Notes under the pieces: model-generated
Database searches by the model: none
What the model was told of the DNA's origin: nothing
The model's input: only the letters and a program-made list of their open reading frames with translations
Position numbers and translations under genes: made by a program
Source: Sphingobacteriales bacterium
GTDB taxonomy: Bacteria > Bacteroidota > Bacteroidia > Chitinophagales > Chitinophagaceae
Length of the DNA: 64,000 nt
Assembly (NCBI GenBank): GCA_003963365.1
Contig: RXJG01000004.1
Location: 1,122,554-1,186,553 of the forward strand
Direction of reading: 5' to 3'
Part shown: positions 63,858-64,000 of the stretch, piece after piece
Position numbering within the stretch: position 1 is the stretch's first letter
How the letters are laid out: the number at the start of each line of letters is the position of its first letter

Positions 63858-63898
63858 TTTTATTATCTTTTGTTAACGTCCGCCTGAAAACCCATCTT

Positions 63899-63906
63899 TA
63901 GTTTTG
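63899..63906 (+). promoter_or_regulatory. Putative -7 box of the DUF4260 gene
   Basis: TAGTTTTG matches TAnnTTTG and ends 16 nt before the ATG. A TTG lies 26 nt upstream, slightly too far. Confidence 0.45.
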
Positions 63907-63922
63907 TTTAAAATTATTCAGC

Positions 63923-64000
63923 ATGAAAACAACATTAAAGATCGAAGAAGCAGCCATGACCATTGTAGCCATTTATTTTATCAGCCAGCATAATTTGGGT
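63923..64000 (+). CDS. DUF4260 membrane protein, N-terminal part
   Basis: The first 26 codons (MKTTLKIEEAAMTIVAIYFI then SQHNLG) match the start of DUF4260 proteins, small membrane proteins in which an early KxEE segment precedes the first helix. The rest lies beyond the right window edge. Function is unknown. Confidence 0.65.
   Translation, partial: MKTTLKIEEAAMTIVAIYFISQHNLG

Overview
The window looks like chromosome of a Bacteroidota bacterium, most likely family Chitinophagaceae. This rests on several visible traits: AT-rich DNA, TAnnTTTG-type -7 boxes in place of sigma-70 promoters, two proteins with type IX secretion (T9SS) C-terminal domains, a GLPGLI protein, GSII and GSIII glutamine synthetases side by side, a tmRNA tag ending YAMAA, and many short paired lipoprotein/secreted genes. 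There is no rRNA, tRNA, prophage, insertion sequence or CRISPR array. The only stable RNA I can support is tmRNA (ssrA). Nearly everything is core or housekeeping content in short operons, separated by clear hairpin terminators.

Layout: 1-5.0 kb holds minus-strand secreted/accessory genes: an NTF2-like protein (cut by the window edge), a RidA protein, a GH78-like rhamnosidase and a beta-lactamase-fold serine hydrolase with a T9SS tail. Two copies of a ~130 bp repeat flank the GH78 gene. At 5.4-9.8 kb, prmC diverges from a ribD-eamA-yigZ operon, with a methyltransferase converging on it. At 9.9-13.3 kb lie GSIII and GSII. At 13.5-21.9 kb: a membrane protein, purL-hldD, proC, a dienelactone hydrolase and pyrG. 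At 22-30.7 kb: a DUF4407 protein, yidC, a GLPGLI protein, a TPR protein, a ComA-like phosphosulfolactate synthase overlapping aroE, and a thioesterase.

At 30.8-42.7 kb are exported enzymes and surface proteins: a PafA-like phosphatase, an M16 protease, an Asp-box propeller protein coupled to a GNAT gene, a T9SS type-B PKD protein, a TolB-like propeller, and a SET-domain gene downstream of a B12-type radical SAM gene. At 45.4-49.2 kb a shortened KdpD-like kinase, a KdpE-like regulator and Kup form a potassium module. At 49.2-51.4 kb: a decayed gene, a lipoprotein, a 27-residue Lys/Ala histone-H1-like peptide, rpmA and rplU. At 51.5-64 kb: a GH3 family gene, dxr, rseP, a 38-residue membrane peptide, ssrA, an SGNH-like plus MBOAT acylation pair, gamma-glutamyltransferase, an M14 carboxypeptidase and the first codons of a DUF4260 gene.

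The most unusual signal is a set of degenerate tandem 7-bp repeats with several unrelated unit sequences. Three such arrays sit inside the prmC reading frame. One lies between the ribD -7 box and start codon and supplies its TTG start. One lies between the ssrA -7 box and the mature tmRNA 5' end. Other points worth checking are an in-frame stop five codons into yigZ, the repeat pair around GH78, a perfect 12-bp inverted repeat upstream of GSIII, the CX4CX2C cluster motif in the radical SAM protein, and the Kdp-type regulators attached to Kup instead of KdpFABC.
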